A stretch of 6,791 nt of DNA from Candidatus Aminicenantota bacterium. Lineage in GTDB: Bacteria; Acidobacteriota; UBA6911; RPQK01; JAJDTT01. Shown piece by piece: positions 5,574 through 6,791 of this stretch; position 1 is the first letter of the stretch; each line of letters begins with the position of its first letter. Position numbers and translations under genes: made by a program. A model generated the notes under the pieces. That model was given only the letters and a program-made list of their open reading frames with translations, was not told the DNA's origin and ran no database searches. The stretch is from contig JAPOYZ010000366.1 of assembly GCA_026706325.1 (NCBI GenBank), forward strand, positions 1 through 6,791. Reading direction: 5' to 3'.

Positions 5574-6791
5574 GGTTCCTGAATGGAAAGAGTCTGGTTC
5601 AGAGTTTGGGGCGGCGTCACGTCCTGCGTCCTGCCGCAGGGCCAGTCGATGCGGATCGAGTCGACCCTGGTGCGGCGCCCCAGGCCGAAGTGGAGCCGGG
5701 GGTCGTCTTGGCTCAGGTAGCTGCTGGCCGACCGCAGTTCCCGGGCCAGTTTCAGATCGCCGGCGCCAAGAGTCACCCGGGCCCCCACGGCGTCCCGGTT
5801 GCAGTGGGTTCCCCGCAGCCGGAAGCGGATCCAGTTGCCGCCTCCCTCGCTGCGGTTCTCCAACAGGTCGGCCTTGCCTCCGCAGTTGGTCACCAGCAGG
5901 TCTAGCTTGCCGTCGTTGTTGAAGTCCCCCACGGCCGAGCCCCGGGAGACGTTCCGGACCGAAAAGTAGGCCCCGGGATCGCCGGCCTCGGCGAACCTTC
6001 CCTTTCCGTCATTCAGGAACAACTGGTTCGGCTGGCGGTACCGGCTGCCCGGATTGGCGCGGGCGGCCTCTTCCAGGACGTGTCCGTTGGCCACGAAGAG
6101 GTCCAGGTCTCCGTCGTTGTCGGCATCGAAGAAGTTGGCCCCGAATCCCAGGGGAACGAAGCTGGGCCCCGAGAGCCCCGAGTCGATGATCCGGTCGCTG
6201 AAGAATTCTCCGTCCTCGTTCCAATAGAGGGCGTTGTACTGGAGGGAGTAGTTGGTGACCAGGACATGGAAGCGGCCTCCGCCGTCCAGGTCGCCGGCGG
6301 CCACCCCCATGCCGGCCTGGGCCATGCCGGAGCCGCCCAGGGCGGTGCCCGATTCCAGGGAGATGTCCTGAAAGCTGCCGTCGCCCAAGTTTCGGAACAG
6401 GTAGTTACCGGTGGTGTCGTTGGCCACGTACAGATCCTGATCCCCGTCCCGATCCAGATCCAGCCAGAGGACTCCCAGACTCTTGCTGTAGCGGTCCTCC
6501 TCCTGCAAACCGGCGCTCCGGGTCACGTCGATGAAGGTGCGGCCACCCAGGTTCCGGTAGAGGACGTTGCCCACTCCGTCAAAACCATGGGGATAGCAGT
6601 AGATGGGGATCTGCCGGAAGTAGCAGGGTTCATGGTCTTGAAAGGAGAACTCCAGGTAGTTGGCCAGGTAAAGGTCCAACAGCCCGTCCCCGTCGTAATC
6701 GGCGAAGGCGGCGCTGGTCCCCCATCGGGGATCCGCGGCCCCCGATCGCCTGCTCACGTCCCGGAAGGCGCCGTCCCCCTGGTTCCGGTAG
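5570..6791 (-). CDS. CRTAC1-like FG-GAP/VCBS repeat protein with ASPIC/UnbV domain (5' end beyond the window)
   Basis: The frame is open to the window edge: residues YRNQGDGAFRD precede the first in-window GTG at 6757, in the middle of a repeat, so the true start is outside. Numbered from that GTG, FG-GAP/VCBS blades carry Ca-binding DxDxDGxxD loops at 20-28 (DYDGDGLLD), 100-108 (DLDRDGDQD), 211-219 (DADNDGDLD) and 278-286 (DFNNDGKLD), with a degenerate one at 156-164 (DLDGGGRFH). Between blades 1 and 2, two Cys (45, 54) precede GFDGVGNVLYRN, a usual CRTAC1 insertion. Residues ~322-388 are the ASPIC/UnbV domain (DAVGARVTLGAG, SSYLSQDDPRLHFGLG, VDSIRIDWPCGR). The family is an exported beta-propeller, probably for carbohydrate or protein binding at the cell surface; its exact role is unknown. 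It ends in TGA 5570-5572, overlapping the TPR start. Confidence 0.92.
   Translation of the reverse strand, partial: YRNQGDGAFRDVSRRSGAADPRWGTSAAFADYDGDGLLDLYLANYLEFSFQDHEPCYFRQIPIYCYPHGFDGVGNVLYRNLGGRTFIDVTRSAGLQEEDRYSKSLGVLWLDLDRDGDQDLYVANDTTGNYLFRNLGDGSFQDISLESGTALGGSGMAQAGMGVAAGDLDGGGRFHVLVTNYSLQYNALYWNEDGEFFSDRIIDSGLSGPSFVPLGFGANFFDADNDGDLDLFVANGHVLEEAARANPGSRYRQPNQLFLNDGKGRFAEAGDPGAYFSVRNVSRGSAVGDFNNDGKLDLLVTNCGGKADLLENRSEGGGNWIRFRLRGTHCNRDAVGARVTLGAGDLKLARELRSASSYLSQDDPRLHFGLGRRTRVDSIRIDWPCGRTQDVTPPQTLNQTLSIQEP

Overview
The window is GC-rich (roughly 60-65% by eye) and its gene content points to an Acidobacteriota-like bacterium. Three things suggest this: an Oar-like TonB-dependent receptor with an N-terminal carboxypeptidase-regulatory-like domain, a CRTAC1-type FG-GAP/ASPIC-UnbV secreted protein, and a secreted TPR protein translated in tandem with it. 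These families are repeatedly expanded side by side in that phylum. The taxonomic call is an inference from family content; no marker gene is present.

Left half (+ strand). Positions 1-113 hold no gene I can support. A good sigma70-type promoter (114-142), a small palindrome at the expected start of transcription (141-154) and a perfect Shine-Dalgarno (188-195) lead into the receptor. The receptor is broken. Its N-terminal 892 residues (201-2879) end at a TAA, and the rest of the barrel continues one frame over to a normal C-terminal Phe at 3721-3723. The break sits at the edge of an AT-rich patch of about 50 bp. A G/C hairpin followed by six T closes this unit.

Middle (3724-4317). An inverted pair of GGGGACAT...CCCC palindromes forms a REPIN-like block. 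Next to it, on the minus strand, is a HigA-type antitoxin gene whose reading frame runs through the repeat block and into the antisense of the receptor gene's 3' end. Immediately upstream of the antitoxin is the C-terminal half of its HigB/Gp49-like toxin, too short to have been listed as a gene. The toxin's first half is missing and its remnant overlaps the end of the TPR gene. This looks like a decayed toxin-antitoxin module with the antitoxin left behind.

Right half (- strand). A CRTAC1-like FG-GAP/ASPIC-UnbV protein, whose 5' end lies beyond position 6791, overlaps the start of a 423-residue TPR protein. All four minus-strand reading frames (CRTAC1, TPR, toxin remnant, antitoxin) are joined by overlapping stop/start codons, so they could be read from one message whose promoter is outside the window. 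The two halves of the window converge on the repeat block.

I see no complete new system. The most informative features are the scar of the decayed HigBA module, the repeat-extended antitoxin frame and the split receptor.
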